DNA of 18,007 nt from an uncultured Brachyspira sp. (GCF_949287625.1 NZ_CASEGO010000102.1:1-18007), one strand, 5' to 3'. Positions 1 through 7,136 are shown, counted from the stretch's first letter. Made by a program: numbers and translations. Notes: generated from the sequence alone by a model not told the origin.

Positions 1-18
1 CAACAAAAGAACTGGGGT

Positions 19-35
19 GTGGGGCAAAGCCCCGC
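19..35 (+). other. GC hairpin GTGGGGC-AAA-GCCCCGC in repeat unit 1
   Basis: A 7-bp stem with a 3-base AAA loop, the only GC-rich structure near the left edge. Unit 2 has the same hairpin at 355-371 with two differences in the arms (T to C at stem position 2, C to T opposite stem position 3). Both changes keep pairing by exchanging G-C and G-U, which suggests the fold is maintained. An A/T stretch follows rather than a clean T-run, so a terminator role is uncertain. Confidence 0.5.
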
Positions 36-63
36 AAATATCAAAATTTAAAAAATTTATTTT

Positions 64-92
64 TTGACAAACTGTATTTGTTTAGGTATATA
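64..92 (+). promoter_or_regulatory. Sigma70-like promoter inside repeat unit 1
   Basis: TTGACA (64-69), a 17-bp spacer and TATATA (87-92). The -35 is a perfect consensus and the -10 differs from TATAAT at one position. The same pair at the same 17-bp spacing occurs in all four copies of the repeat. Confidence 0.5.
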
Positions 93-314
93 CTGGAACA
101 ATTTTATTTTGTCAATTGGGGCACATTATACAAAATTATCAACTTTTTTGCCGCACACGCCATACTTAACAGTACTTCCTTCGGTCGCAGGCGGGCTTCG
201 CCAAAAGTTTTTATCCTTCGGATACGTTTCACGAAAAACGCAATTGCTAGAACTTTATATTTTAAAGATATGTATTAAATGTATAGTAATACTCGAAATT
301 TAGGCTAAAAATGC

Positions 315-349
315 AGTTCTTTTGGTTCTTTTATACCAATAAAAGAACT
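315..349 (+). other. Inverted repeat at the junction of repeat units 1 and 2
   Basis: AGTTCTTTT (315-323) is the exact reverse complement of AAAAGAACT (341-349). Inside the loop GGT (324-326) can also pair with ACC (335-337). GTTCTTTT occurs twice in a row (316-323 and 325-332). The structure can be read as the right end of unit 1 meeting the left end of unit 2, or as a weak hairpin. Confidence 0.55.
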
Positions 350-354
350 GGGGT

Positions 355-371
355 GCGGGGCAAAGCCCTGC
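355..371 (+). other. GC hairpin GCGGGGC-AAA-GCCCTGC in repeat unit 2
   Basis: This is the counterpart of the hairpin at 19-35, with a 7-bp stem including one G-U pair and the same AAA loop. AAATATTTT follows it. It may end transcripts arriving from unit 1, or be a structured 5' element of the repeat. Confidence 0.5.
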
Positions 372-399
372 AAATATTTTAAATTAAAAAAATTAATTT

Positions 400-428
400 T
401 TGTCAAATTTTAGTTATTTAGGTATATA
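400..428 (+). promoter_or_regulatory. Sigma70-like promoter inside repeat unit 2
   Basis: TTGTCA (400-405), a 17-bp spacer and TATATA (423-428). The -35 has one change from the other copies. The spacer sequence has diverged at several places while its length is unchanged. Confidence 0.45.
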
Positions 429-670
429 CTGAAAATTTTTAACTTTGTCAATTTTTATGTTGTCCTTTTTCCCGCCGCACACCACAGGCGGACAGCGTCA
501 AAGAACCTTAATATCCTTGACAAGCTCGGATACGCTTCGCGAAAGTGCAAGTATTAAAATTATTATTAAATCGTACTAATTATGTTTTATATGTAGGATA
601 AATTACTGAATTCAGTGTAAAATGCAGTCTTTTCGCCTGCCTACGGCACGCAGAGCGAGGCAGACAGGCG

Positions 671-760
671 TCACAAAGGGGGCTAGTTCCCACAAATACT
701 AAAATTTAAAAATTTATTCTTTGACAAACTGTATTTGTTTAGGTATATATAACTAAAGTT
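671..760 (+). repeat. Dispersed repeat, partial unit 3 (promoter end only)
   Basis: This is a third, truncated copy that keeps only the left part of the unit: GGGGGCTAGTTCCC, ACAAATACTAAAATTTAAAAA, and the promoter-like block at 721-749. From the first base after TATATA it diverges into plain AT-rich sequence. In its CTAGT-type hairpin loop it resembles the opposite-strand copy at 17907-18007 more than units 1 and 2, which have a CAAAG loop. The unit family therefore has at least two subtypes. Confidence 0.65.
721..749 (+). promoter_or_regulatory. Sigma70-like promoter inside partial repeat unit 3
   Basis: TTGACA (721-726), a 17-bp spacer identical to that of unit 1, and TATATA (744-749). 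It points towards the GH13 gene at 1017, about 260 bases away. No open frame with a ribosome-binding site lies between them. Confidence 0.5.
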
Positions 761-981
761 TATATCGGTAAAAATTCTATAATGTAATGTCTATAATATT
801 ATATTATGAATTAATAAATTTAATTATTAAACAAATATAATATACTTTTTATATTATTATTTGTAGAAACGTAAAATCATTGTTATGTAATATTAAACTT
901 TATAATGTTCTTCAAATGTTCATAGTATTAAAATTAATAAATATAATAGTGTTTTTATTATTAAAATATCGTTATAAAAAG
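761..981. other. AT-rich intergenic spacer
   Basis: This stretch is almost pure A/T with scattered TAAATTAATAAA-like runs. I see no convincing open frame, tRNA or GC-stem hairpin. It may include leader sequence if the promoter at 721-749 is used. Confidence 0.6.
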
Positions 982-1009
982 TTGTTTTTTTTTATTATTC
1001 GTATATAAT
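982..1009 (+). promoter_or_regulatory. Promoter directly before the GH13 gene
   Basis: TTGTTT (982-987), 16 bp, then a perfect TATAAT (1004-1009). Transcription would be expected to begin about seven bases after the -10 box, at the ATG (1017) or one base before it. The message would then be leaderless or nearly so, and the AGGA touching the start codon would not act as a normal ribosome-binding site. Confidence 0.55.
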
Positions 1010-1016
1010 TGTAGGA

Positions 1017-2474
1017 ATGAGAGTTTCTGGATATAATTTGTTTCCGCCGCTTTTAGGGCATATAAAAAATTGGTACAGCCATGTTGATAGAATCAAGGCT
1101 ATGGGTTTTGAATGGATATATATAAATCCTATTACATATCCGGGCTTTAGCGGCAGTTTGTATGCTACTAAATATTATTATCAGTATAACCCTTCATTTT
1201 TTACAAGCAGTAATCAAAATATAGCTGAAAAAGAGCTGAGAGATTTTATATTTTATTGCCGTAGTAAGCAGATTAAAGTAATGATAGATTTAGTTATCAA
1301 TCATTCTTCAAAAGACTGTAATTTGACTCAGGAGCATATAGAATGGTATAAAACTAAAGACGGAGCTTTGCAGTCGCCAGGTGCTTGGGATAATGGCAAG
1401 TGGATTGAATGGGGTGATTTGGCTATATTCAATAACAAAAGAGATCCTAATGAAAAAGATGAAGAAGAAACAGAAGACATAAATAAAGAAAATAATAACA
1501 ATGAAAATAGTGCTGAAGTGACAAATAATAATTATGAAATATTAAATCCTATATGGTATTATTGGAATGATTTGATAAAACATAATCTTGATTTAGGATT
1601 TGAAGGCTTTAGATGTGATGCTGCATATAAAGTTCCTAAAGAATTATGGAAGTATTTAATAGATAATGCTAAAGAATATAATAAAGATGTTATATTTTTT
1701 GCAGAGAGTTTAGGCTGTTCTATTGAGGATACGGAAAAACTTATAGATGCAGGATTTGATTATGTTGCAAGCAGTGCCAAATGGTGGGATTATGAGGGGG
1801 AATGGTTTGTAGAGCAGTATGATTTGGTGCGTAAAAAATGCCGACAAATAGCTTTTCCAAGCAATCATGATACTAAAAGACTTATTACAGAATATGACGG
1901 AAATATCTGGAGAGTAAAGCAGACTTTTTTATTTACAGCCATAGTATGTGATATGTGGATGATAACCACAGGCGATGAATACGGCTTTATAAACAGATGT
2001 AATGTTGTAGGCGGAAGTGAGAAAGATTATGAAAATATAAGCTATGATTTAAGCGAATATATTAAGAATATCATAAGTTATGTAAAACAAAATAGAATAC
2101 TTGCCGACTGCGGAGAAATAGTTTCTCTTGATATAGAAGAAAAAAAGAAAATTGAAAAATTAAAAAAAGAAGGCGAAAATAATCCCAATTATGAATATCA
2201 TGAGCATCATGAATATTATGAGGATAACAGTAAAGAAGAAAACAATAAAAAAGATCCTTTTAGGAAATTTTATAAATACAGCTTGGACGGCAAAGACAAA
2301 CTTTTAATAGTTGTAAATATTACCTCTAAAGAAAGGCTGCTTGATGCTAATAAATACGGTATTAAGTATGATATCTCTTTTGAGAATGCAGTTAATAATA
2401 TTACAGATACTGTAAAAATATTGCCGTATGAGCTTAAAATATTTACATTGAGAGAAGAAACTTATTGGGTATAG
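1017..2474 (+). CDS. GH13 (alpha-amylase family) glycoside hydrolase or transglycosylase
   Basis: A cytoplasmic enzyme of 485 residues with no signal peptide, expected to act on alpha-glucans. Conserved GH13 regions are visible in order: region I DLVINH (91-96), region II GFRCDAA (197-203, nucleophile Asp201, Arg199), region III FFAES with Glu230 as acid/base, and region IV SNHD (282-285, Asp285). All three catalytic carboxylates are present, so it should be active. The N-terminal INPITYPGFSGSLYA segment (36-50) is typical of maltosyltransferase-like or starch-active GH13 members, but the exact substrate cannot be read. Two hydrophilic low-complexity inserts stand out: an acidic/Asn-rich one in domain B (about 144-173) and a Glu/Lys/His/Tyr-rich one near the C-terminal domain (about 384-425). 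It is first of three closely spaced genes (32 bp to the kinase). ATG 1017 sits right after the promoter. Confidence 0.85.
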   Translation: MRVSGYNLFPPLLGHIKNWYSHVDRIKAMGFEWIYINPITYPGFSGSLYATKYYYQYNPSFFTSSNQNIAEKELRDFIFYCRSKQIKVMIDLVINHSSKDCNLTQEHIEWYKTKDGALQSPGAWDNGKWIEWGDLAIFNNKRDPNEKDEEETEDINKENNNNENSAEVTNNNYEILNPIWYYWNDLIKHNLDLGFEGFRCDAAYKVPKELWKYLIDNAKEYNKDVIFFAESLGCSIEDTEKLIDAGFDYVASSAKWWDYEGEWFVEQYDLVRKKCRQIAFPSNHDTKRLITEYDGNIWRVKQTFLFTAIVCDMWMITTGDEYGFINRCNVVGGSEKDYENISYDLSEYIKNIISYVKQNRILADCGEIVSLDIEEKKKIEKLKKEGENNPNYEYHEHHEYYEDNSKEENNKKDPFRKFYKYSLDGKDKLLIVVNITSKERLLDANKYGIKYDISFENAVNNITDTVKILPYELKIFTLREETYWV

Positions 2475-2506
2475 AGAATAAAAAAATTATATAAGGCGTT
2501 TGTTTT

Positions 2507-4906
2507 ATGGAAGAGAGAAAATCGATAGACAGTTTTTTTTCAGATTTATCTATGGGGCTTCTTTTTGCTGAGAATACTAATGAAATAGACAGAGTTGTTG
2601 ATTTATTTTTGGAGAAAACTTGTCAATATTATGGATTTGACTGCGGAGAGGTGTATTTTCCTAAAGGTGATTATCTTATATTAAGAGGCGTATATGGTAT
2701 AGACAGATACTATGTATGTAAAGTAGATTTTCCTATAGAGGCAAGTCATTGTAAAGATGTATTATATGATCAGAAAATTTTTATAGGCGGAAATATAAAT
2801 CATACAGATATGGAAGTATTTTCTAATTATGCTTCAATTTTTGTACTTCCTATATTTTTCTATGCTCACCCTATAGGTGTTGTTGTTTTTAGAAATAAAG
2901 AGAATAAGATTGATTTTTATAGAGAAATAGTCGATGAGATAAAAAATGTTATAGGTCATTTTGCTGTTTATGCTAATAATGTACTTCAAAGTGTAACATA
3001 TAAAGAAAGAGATAAACAATTAAAACTTCTTAGAGAACTTTATTTGAAGTTAAGCGATGTAGATGATTTTGAAAATAATCTTAATAATTTAGCTTCGGAT
3101 ATCGCAAATATTTTTACAGCAAGCAAGGCTTTTATTAGGCTTAGAGATGAAGATAATAATTTGTATTTAAGATCAAGTTACGGATTTCCAGAAAATTTTG
3201 ACTATTCTATTTTTGAAGATAATTCTTATATAGAGGAATATTGGGATAATAACATATTTTTTATAAATAATGCAGCCAAGAACAAATATTATAAGAGATT
3301 TGAAGGTGTAATAAATAGATCTGTCCTTTTCAATAGGATACCAGTAAAAAAAGGGTGTATAGGATACATTGTAGTTATAGATAAGATTCCAGATGCTGTT
3401 AATCCTTTGGGAGATTTCGATGCCGATGATCTTAATTTATTTAATCCCCTTTTAGCTAATATATCAAGCAGAATTTCAGAACATTACAGTATGATAGCAT
3501 TAAGCAAGGCTAATGAGAAAAATACAAAGCATATGTCTCGTTTAAGCACATTGTACGATATAAGCAATATTTTGTTGGAGCGTTCTAAAACTGAAGATAT
3601 ATTATTTTTGCTTCTTACAATTACAACTATAGGAGATGTATTTGCTTTTAATAGGGCTTTTGCCTTTCTTTATGATAGGGAGTTTAATGTATTTAGAGGA
3701 CGTATGTGTGTAGCTCCTAAAAATGCTCAGGATGCTGGAATGATATGGAGCAATATGCAGAACTTAGATAAGTATGCTTTAAGAGAGAAATTAATGCTTT
3801 CTTTTGATAAAAGAAGTGTTGAAGATGCATGGGATTTGAATCAGCAGTTTTTAAATACAGTTATACCTAATAATGAAAACTGCAGGCTGTTTTTCGATGT
3901 GTTTAATAATAAAAATAGTATTAATGTGCTTAATGTAGAGAATAATGATGAAGTAAATCAAATAAAAAAATACACTAACATATTCGGGGATTATCCTTTT
4001 GCTATTATACCAATAATGAACTCAGTTAATTGTATAGGTATGATAGTTGTTGATAATCCTTATAATGGAAATCCTATACCTGAAGATGATCTTGATTATT
4101 TAAAGATGTTTGGCAGGCAGGCGGCTGTTGCTTTGGAATATTCTTCTCTTTATAATGAAATGGAAAAAAATAATAATGCTCTTAAGGCAGCACAGAAAAC
4201 ATTGCTTGATTTAAAGAGTTTGGCTATAATAGGAGAAATGAGTTCTTCTATGGCACATAATTTAAGAAACTTTATAGTTCCTATTGCAGGGTTTGCAAAT
4301 AGGCTTGTGAAAGTAAGCAAAGATGAGACTATTAAAAATTATGCTCAGATAATTGCTAATGAAGTAGAAAATTTGGAAAATTATCTTAGAAGGAATTTGT
4401 CATTTGCTAAAAGTATTAATTTGGAAGTTGATAATATTAAAATTGATGATATGATAAAATATTTGACTATCCTTTCAAAAGAATATATAAAGAAAAGCGG
4501 TAAAAATATCAAATTCTATGCTTTAAAAATGACAAAAGAAGATGTTGTAAGATGGGATTATGACAGAATGAATGAGGTTGTGTTTAATCTTATTATTAAT
4601 GCTATAGATGCTATAGAAGATAATAAAGATGGTTCATTTATCAGTGTTATATTTGATGATAATGCCTACAGAGAATCTATGATAGATATAATAGTTGAAA
4701 ATACAGATTCCTATATAGAACCAGATTTGGCAGAGAAGATATTTACTCCGTTTTTTACTACAAAAAGTCATGGGGTAGGTATAGGGCTTGCTATATCTAA
4801 AAGAATAGTTGAAGCTCATGGGGGAAGTATGGTATTAAAAAGTGTTAATGATTCTTTAAAAATAACAGCTTTTTTTGTTTCTATCCCTGTTAGTTTAAAT
4901 AATTAA
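2507..4906 (+). CDS. Soluble multi-GAF sensor histidine kinase (orphan)
   Basis: A 799-residue cytosolic sensor with no membrane helices. Three GAF-like domains are inferred at about 10-160, 170-330 and 345-555, followed by a short coiled linker, a HisKA dimerisation/phosphoacceptor segment and an ATPase domain. The phosphoacceptor is His584 in SSMAHNLRN. The N-box is NEVVFNLIINAIDAI (689-703, Asn694/Asn698), the F-box FTPFFTTK, and the G2 loop GVGIGL (756-761), all intact. The G1 box is abnormal: VENTDSYI (730-737) replaces the usual DxGxG, so the adenine-contacting Asp and its glycines are missing. No response regulator is in the window, so its partner is elsewhere. The gene starts at ATG 2507, 32 bp after the GH13 gene and 45 bp before the next, suggesting co-transcription. 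GAF domains bind small ligands or sense redox state; the signal here is unknown. Confidence 0.85.
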   Translation: MEERKSIDSFFSDLSMGLLFAENTNEIDRVVDLFLEKTCQYYGFDCGEVYFPKGDYLILRGVYGIDRYYVCKVDFPIEASHCKDVLYDQKIFIGGNINHTDMEVFSNYASIFVLPIFFYAHPIGVVVFRNKENKIDFYREIVDEIKNVIGHFAVYANNVLQSVTYKERDKQLKLLRELYLKLSDVDDFENNLNNLASDIANIFTASKAFIRLRDEDNNLYLRSSYGFPENFDYSIFEDNSYIEEYWDNNIFFINNAAKNKYYKRFEGVINRSVLFNRIPVKKGCIGYIVVIDKIPDAVNPLGDFDADDLNLFNPLLANISSRISEHYSMIALSKANEKNTKHMSRLSTLYDISNILLERSKTEDILFLLLTITTIGDVFAFNRAFAFLYDREFNVFRGRMCVAPKNAQDAGMIWSNMQNLDKYALREKLMLSFDKRSVEDAWDLNQQFLNTVIPNNENCRLFFDVFNNKNSINVLNVENNDEVNQIKKYTNIFGDYPFAIIPIMNSVNCIGMIVVDNPYNGNPIPEDDLDYLKMFGRQAAVALEYSSLYNEMEKNNNALKAAQKTLLDLKSLAIIGEMSSSMAHNLRNFIVPIAGFANRLVKVSKDETIKNYAQIIANEVENLENYLRRNLSFAKSINLEVDNIKIDDMIKYLTILSKEYIKKSGKNIKFYALKMTKEDVVRWDYDRMNEVVFNLIINAIDAIEDNKDGSFISVIFDDNAYRESMIDIIVENTDSYIEPDLAEKIFTPFFTTKSHGVGIGLAISKRIVEAHGGSMVLKSVNDSLKITAFFVSIPVSLNN

Positions 4907-4951
4907 AAAATTCAAAGCGTTTTCCGACAATAAAAATGTGGAGATGTAATT

Positions 4952-5755
4952 ATGGCAAAAATAAGCGAGGCAGCAAAAGCTGAATGTACTAGAATGCAGA
5001 ATAAATATAAAGATCTGCTTTCTGGTATAGAATCAAAATTAGTAAAAGTAGAGAAAGATTTATTACTATTAGAGGATCATTTTGAAATATGCAGAAAAAA
5101 GATAGATGCCGCTGTGCTCTATATTCAGGCTTCTTCTTTTATTGCAACTACATGCTATATTGCCATAGAATATATAGATGTGCGTTCTGATAATCAGCTT
5201 AATGACGGAAGACGTTATATTAATAAGGCAATTATGCTTTTGGAAGAGGTTTTCGGAAATCATACTGATGATTCATTATCTTTAAATGAAGAGATACATG
5301 ATTATTTAAGAGATAAATTAACAGATGAATGGAAATATCAATTTATCTGTTCTTTCGGATATGTTATAGATTATTTCAAATACTGCTACGGGGAAAACTC
5401 TAAATGGCTTCAAAACTTTGTTGAAATAGAGGGAAGATTTGCTACTTTGGGTAAAAACATGATAGATTTTAAAACATATATCAGAGATTTAAGCCCTGAG
5501 ATAGAAGGCTATAAATACAGAGTTAAAATGATGGAGCTTGTAAAAAAATTATTGGCAGCTTCCGCTGAACAGTACAGAACGAAGTATGAGCTTCAGGATA
5601 AAAGATTAGATGATATGAAAATGGCTTTAAATATAATAGCTTCTCTTAGAAGAATACATGTATATTTAAATGAAGCCGAAGAGTCAGAAGAAAAAAAGAA
5701 AATGTATGACTTGTGGAAAAAGAAAATGGACGCTGACATAAAAAAAATGAAGTAG
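4952..5755 (+). CDS. Unrecognised cytosolic helical protein
   Basis: 267 residues with no signal peptide and no membrane segment. The composition is that of an all-helical, partly coiled-coil protein: charged heptad-like stretches at about 15-60 and 185-265, and a very Lys/Glu-rich C-terminus. I do not recognise the family. A good ribosome-binding site GGAG (4940-4943) lies 8 bases before ATG 4952, supporting this start. It follows the histidine kinase by 45 bp on the same strand with no terminator between, so it is probably its operon partner. It could be a kinase accessory or scaffold protein, but this rests on position only. A strong promoter for the next gene begins 3 bp after its stop. 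Confidence 0.75.
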   Translation: MAKISEAAKAECTRMQNKYKDLLSGIESKLVKVEKDLLLLEDHFEICRKKIDAAVLYIQASSFIATTCYIAIEYIDVRSDNQLNDGRRYINKAIMLLEEVFGNHTDDSLSLNEEIHDYLRDKLTDEWKYQFICSFGYVIDYFKYCYGENSKWLQNFVEIEGRFATLGKNMIDFKTYIRDLSPEIEGYKYRVKMMELVKKLLAASAEQYRTKYELQDKRLDDMKMALNIIASLRRIHVYLNEAEESEEKKKMYDLWKKKMDADIKKMK

Positions 5756-5757
5756 TT

Positions 5758-5785
5758 TTGACAATTTTCTCTTTTTTAGTATAAT
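5758..5785 (+). promoter_or_regulatory. Perfect-consensus promoter of the DUF3810-like gene
   Basis: TTGACA (5758-5763), 16 bp, TATAAT (5780-5785): both boxes match the sigma70 consensus exactly. The start codon ATG is at 5796, so the transcript leader is expected to be only about 4 bases and has no room for a ribosome-binding site. This looks like a leaderless gene. Confidence 0.75.
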
Positions 5786-5795
5786 ATTAATTAAG

Positions 5796-6875
5796 ATGAA
5801 ACTAAAAATAACATTAATATTATCACTTGTTTTTATTGCTGTTATATTAAAAATAATAACTTTTTCTAAAAATTTTGTAGAAAACTTTTATTCTAGGACT
5901 ATATACAAAACTATAGCAGGCTCTTTAAATAAGCTCTCTTCCAATGTGAGTTTTTCTATAGGAGAAGTTTTACTTTTTGTTTTTATTATAGCGGTTATTT
6001 TATTTGTAATAATTGCTTTAAAGCATTCTTTTTTTAATCACAATATCGCTTCTATTAAAGAAAAAATAAAAACGGCTTTAAACTTTATATATGTTTTTAT
6101 ATGTTTCATAGTACTGATATATATAGTTTTTATGTTAGTATGGGGACTTAATTATTACAGAGTGCCTTTAATAGAGTATTATACGAATAACAGCAGTATC
6201 ACAGATGATGATATATATAATCTAGCTGACAGGCTTATAAGAAATGTTAATGATCTTAAAGATGAGATAAAATATATTGATATTAATACTAATTATCAGG
6301 TATTAAATAGAATTGTAGAGAGTGAATATAATAAAGTATTTGAATATTTTGAGTTTCTTAATATGCATTATTCAAAAACAAAGCCTATAAAAATATCAAA
6401 ATTATTTTTACATCTGCAGATAACTGGCATATATTCTCCTTTTACATCGGAAGCTAATGTTAATATTCTTATTCCTAGTGTATCTATTCCATTTACAATA
6501 GCACATGAGATGGCTCATCAAATAGGGATAGCTTATGAAGATGAGGCTAATTTTATATCGTATGTGGTATGCTCAAAAAATACAGATGCTTTTGTAAGAT
6601 ATTCTGCTAATTTTGAGGCACTTCTTTATGTACTTGGAGAGATAAAGAGAGATGAAAATTATTCTCATTTGATGTCTAATTTGAATAATGAAACTAAAGA
6701 TGAAATAAAAAAATATTATGAGTTTTGGCAGGGATATTTCGGACAATTATCTAAAGTAAGCGAAAAAGTTAATGATACATATTTGAAAGCTAATAATCAG
6801 CATTATGGAGTAAAAAGCTATTCTAGGGTAGTGAGATTACTTGTGCTTTATTATAAAAATAATTCTAATCTTTAA
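5796..6875 (+). CDS. DUF3810-like membrane protein with HExxH zinc-protease motif
   Basis: 359 residues. Hydrophobic segments at about 4-22, 53-78 and 90-118 anchor the N-terminus. A large domain follows, likely outside the membrane. It carries AHEMAHQIGIAYEDEANF (236-253): an HExxH zinc site (His237, Glu238, His241) followed by EDEAN, whose Glu248/Glu250 could be the third ligand. This arrangement is the hallmark I associate with the DUF3810 family, which is predicted to be metallopeptidase-like but is not well characterised. The substrate is unknown. The ATG at 5796 lies 10 bp after a perfect -10 box, with no ribosome-binding site, so translation probably starts on a leaderless message. It has its own promoter and so need not be co-regulated with the kinase genes upstream. 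Confidence 0.8.
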   Translation: MKLKITLILSLVFIAVILKIITFSKNFVENFYSRTIYKTIAGSLNKLSSNVSFSIGEVLLFVFIIAVILFVIIALKHSFFNHNIASIKEKIKTALNFIYVFICFIVLIYIVFMLVWGLNYYRVPLIEYYTNNSSITDDDIYNLADRLIRNVNDLKDEIKYIDINTNYQVLNRIVESEYNKVFEYFEFLNMHYSKTKPIKISKLFLHLQITGIYSPFTSEANVNILIPSVSIPFTIAHEMAHQIGIAYEDEANFISYVVCSKNTDAFVRYSANFEALLYVLGEIKRDENYSHLMSNLNNETKDEIKKYYEFWQGYFGQLSKVSEKVNDTYLKANNQHYGVKSYSRVVRLLVLYYKNNSNL

Positions 6876-6956
6876 TGTTTTGAAATTTTTACGATAATTA
6901 TTAAACATTGATTTTTATAATTTAAAAAAAAATAACAAATTTTTAAAAGGTATTTT

Positions 6957-7136
6957 ATGAAATTAGATGAGCCTCCTTATTTTTATCAATGCAAAAGCTG
7001 TAAAAGAAGATTTTCATTAAGAAGAAAAAAGTATACTGTAAATTTACTTATTTTTAAACTTAATCCTCAGAGATGTCCTTACTGCAAAAGTTCAAGAACT
7101 AAAAATATTGATCATATTGTAAAAATAGATGATTAA
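6957..7136 (+). CDS. Small zinc-ribbon protein (59 aa)
   Basis: An open frame of 59 codons, ATG 6957 to TAA 7134-7136. AAAGG (6946-6950) lies 6 bases upstream, a suitable ribosome-binding site. The protein has two CxxC pairs, QCKSC (Cys12, Cys15) and RCPYC (Cys40, Cys43), separated by a basic loop. This is the layout of a structural zinc ribbon, as found in small regulatory or nucleic-acid-binding proteins. It is basic overall (many Lys/Arg). A TATAAT at 6916-6921 could be its -10 box, without a clear -35. The stop codon interlocks with that of the convergent transporter gene. The partner and target are unknown. The CxxC spacing, ribosome-binding site and gap-filling position make it a likely real gene. 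Confidence 0.7.
   Translation: MKLDEPPYFYQCKSCKRRFSLRRKKYTVNLLIFKLNPQRCPYCKSSRTKNIDHIVKIDD

Larger units (their letters stand above)
5..340 (+). repeat. Dispersed/tandem repeat, unit 1 (MITE-like, ~330 bp)
   Basis: This is the first of two adjacent degenerate units. It begins with AAAAGAACT (5-13) and carries the inverse AGTTCTTTT at 315-323, so it has 9-bp terminal inverted repeats. Inside, in order, are a GC hairpin (19-35), an AT stretch, a promoter-like block (64-92), GC-richer islets (about 150-240) and an ATGCAGT segment at 312-318. Unit 2 has the same blocks in the same order, which shows common descent although indels are frequent. Short open frames inside have no ribosome-binding site and no recognisable protein, so I regard them as chance. 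It could be a non-autonomous mobile element or a family of small-RNA loci; the sequence alone does not decide. Confidence 0.7.
341..670 (+). repeat. Dispersed/tandem repeat, unit 2 (~330 bp)
   Basis: This is the second copy of the same unit, starting at AAAAGAACT (341-349). Blocks shared with unit 1 are the GGGGCAAAGCCC hairpin (355-371), TTGTCA plus TATATA (400-428), a TTTGTCAATT segment, GCCGCACAC, AGGCGG, TCGGATACG(C/T)TTC followed by CGAAA, and finally AAAATGCAGT. The right end differs: instead of the AGTTCTTTT arm there is AGTCTTTT followed by a GC-rich imperfect hairpin (634-670) with arms CGCCTG and CAGGCG. The islets are markedly richer in G+C than the surrounding DNA. Confidence 0.65.

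Noticed and set aside
64..303. 79-aa and 66-aa open frames near the left edge
   Set aside because: They lie inside the non-coding repeat, have no ribosome-binding site, overlap each other, begin inside the promoter-like block, and are not preserved in unit 2.
5..760. CRISPR array
   Set aside because: The repeated units are ~330 bp and degenerate, without short identical repeats separated by unique spacers.
1..1016. Insertion sequence with transposase
   Set aside because: Short inverted ends exist, but there is no frame with a DDE or other transposase signature in the region.
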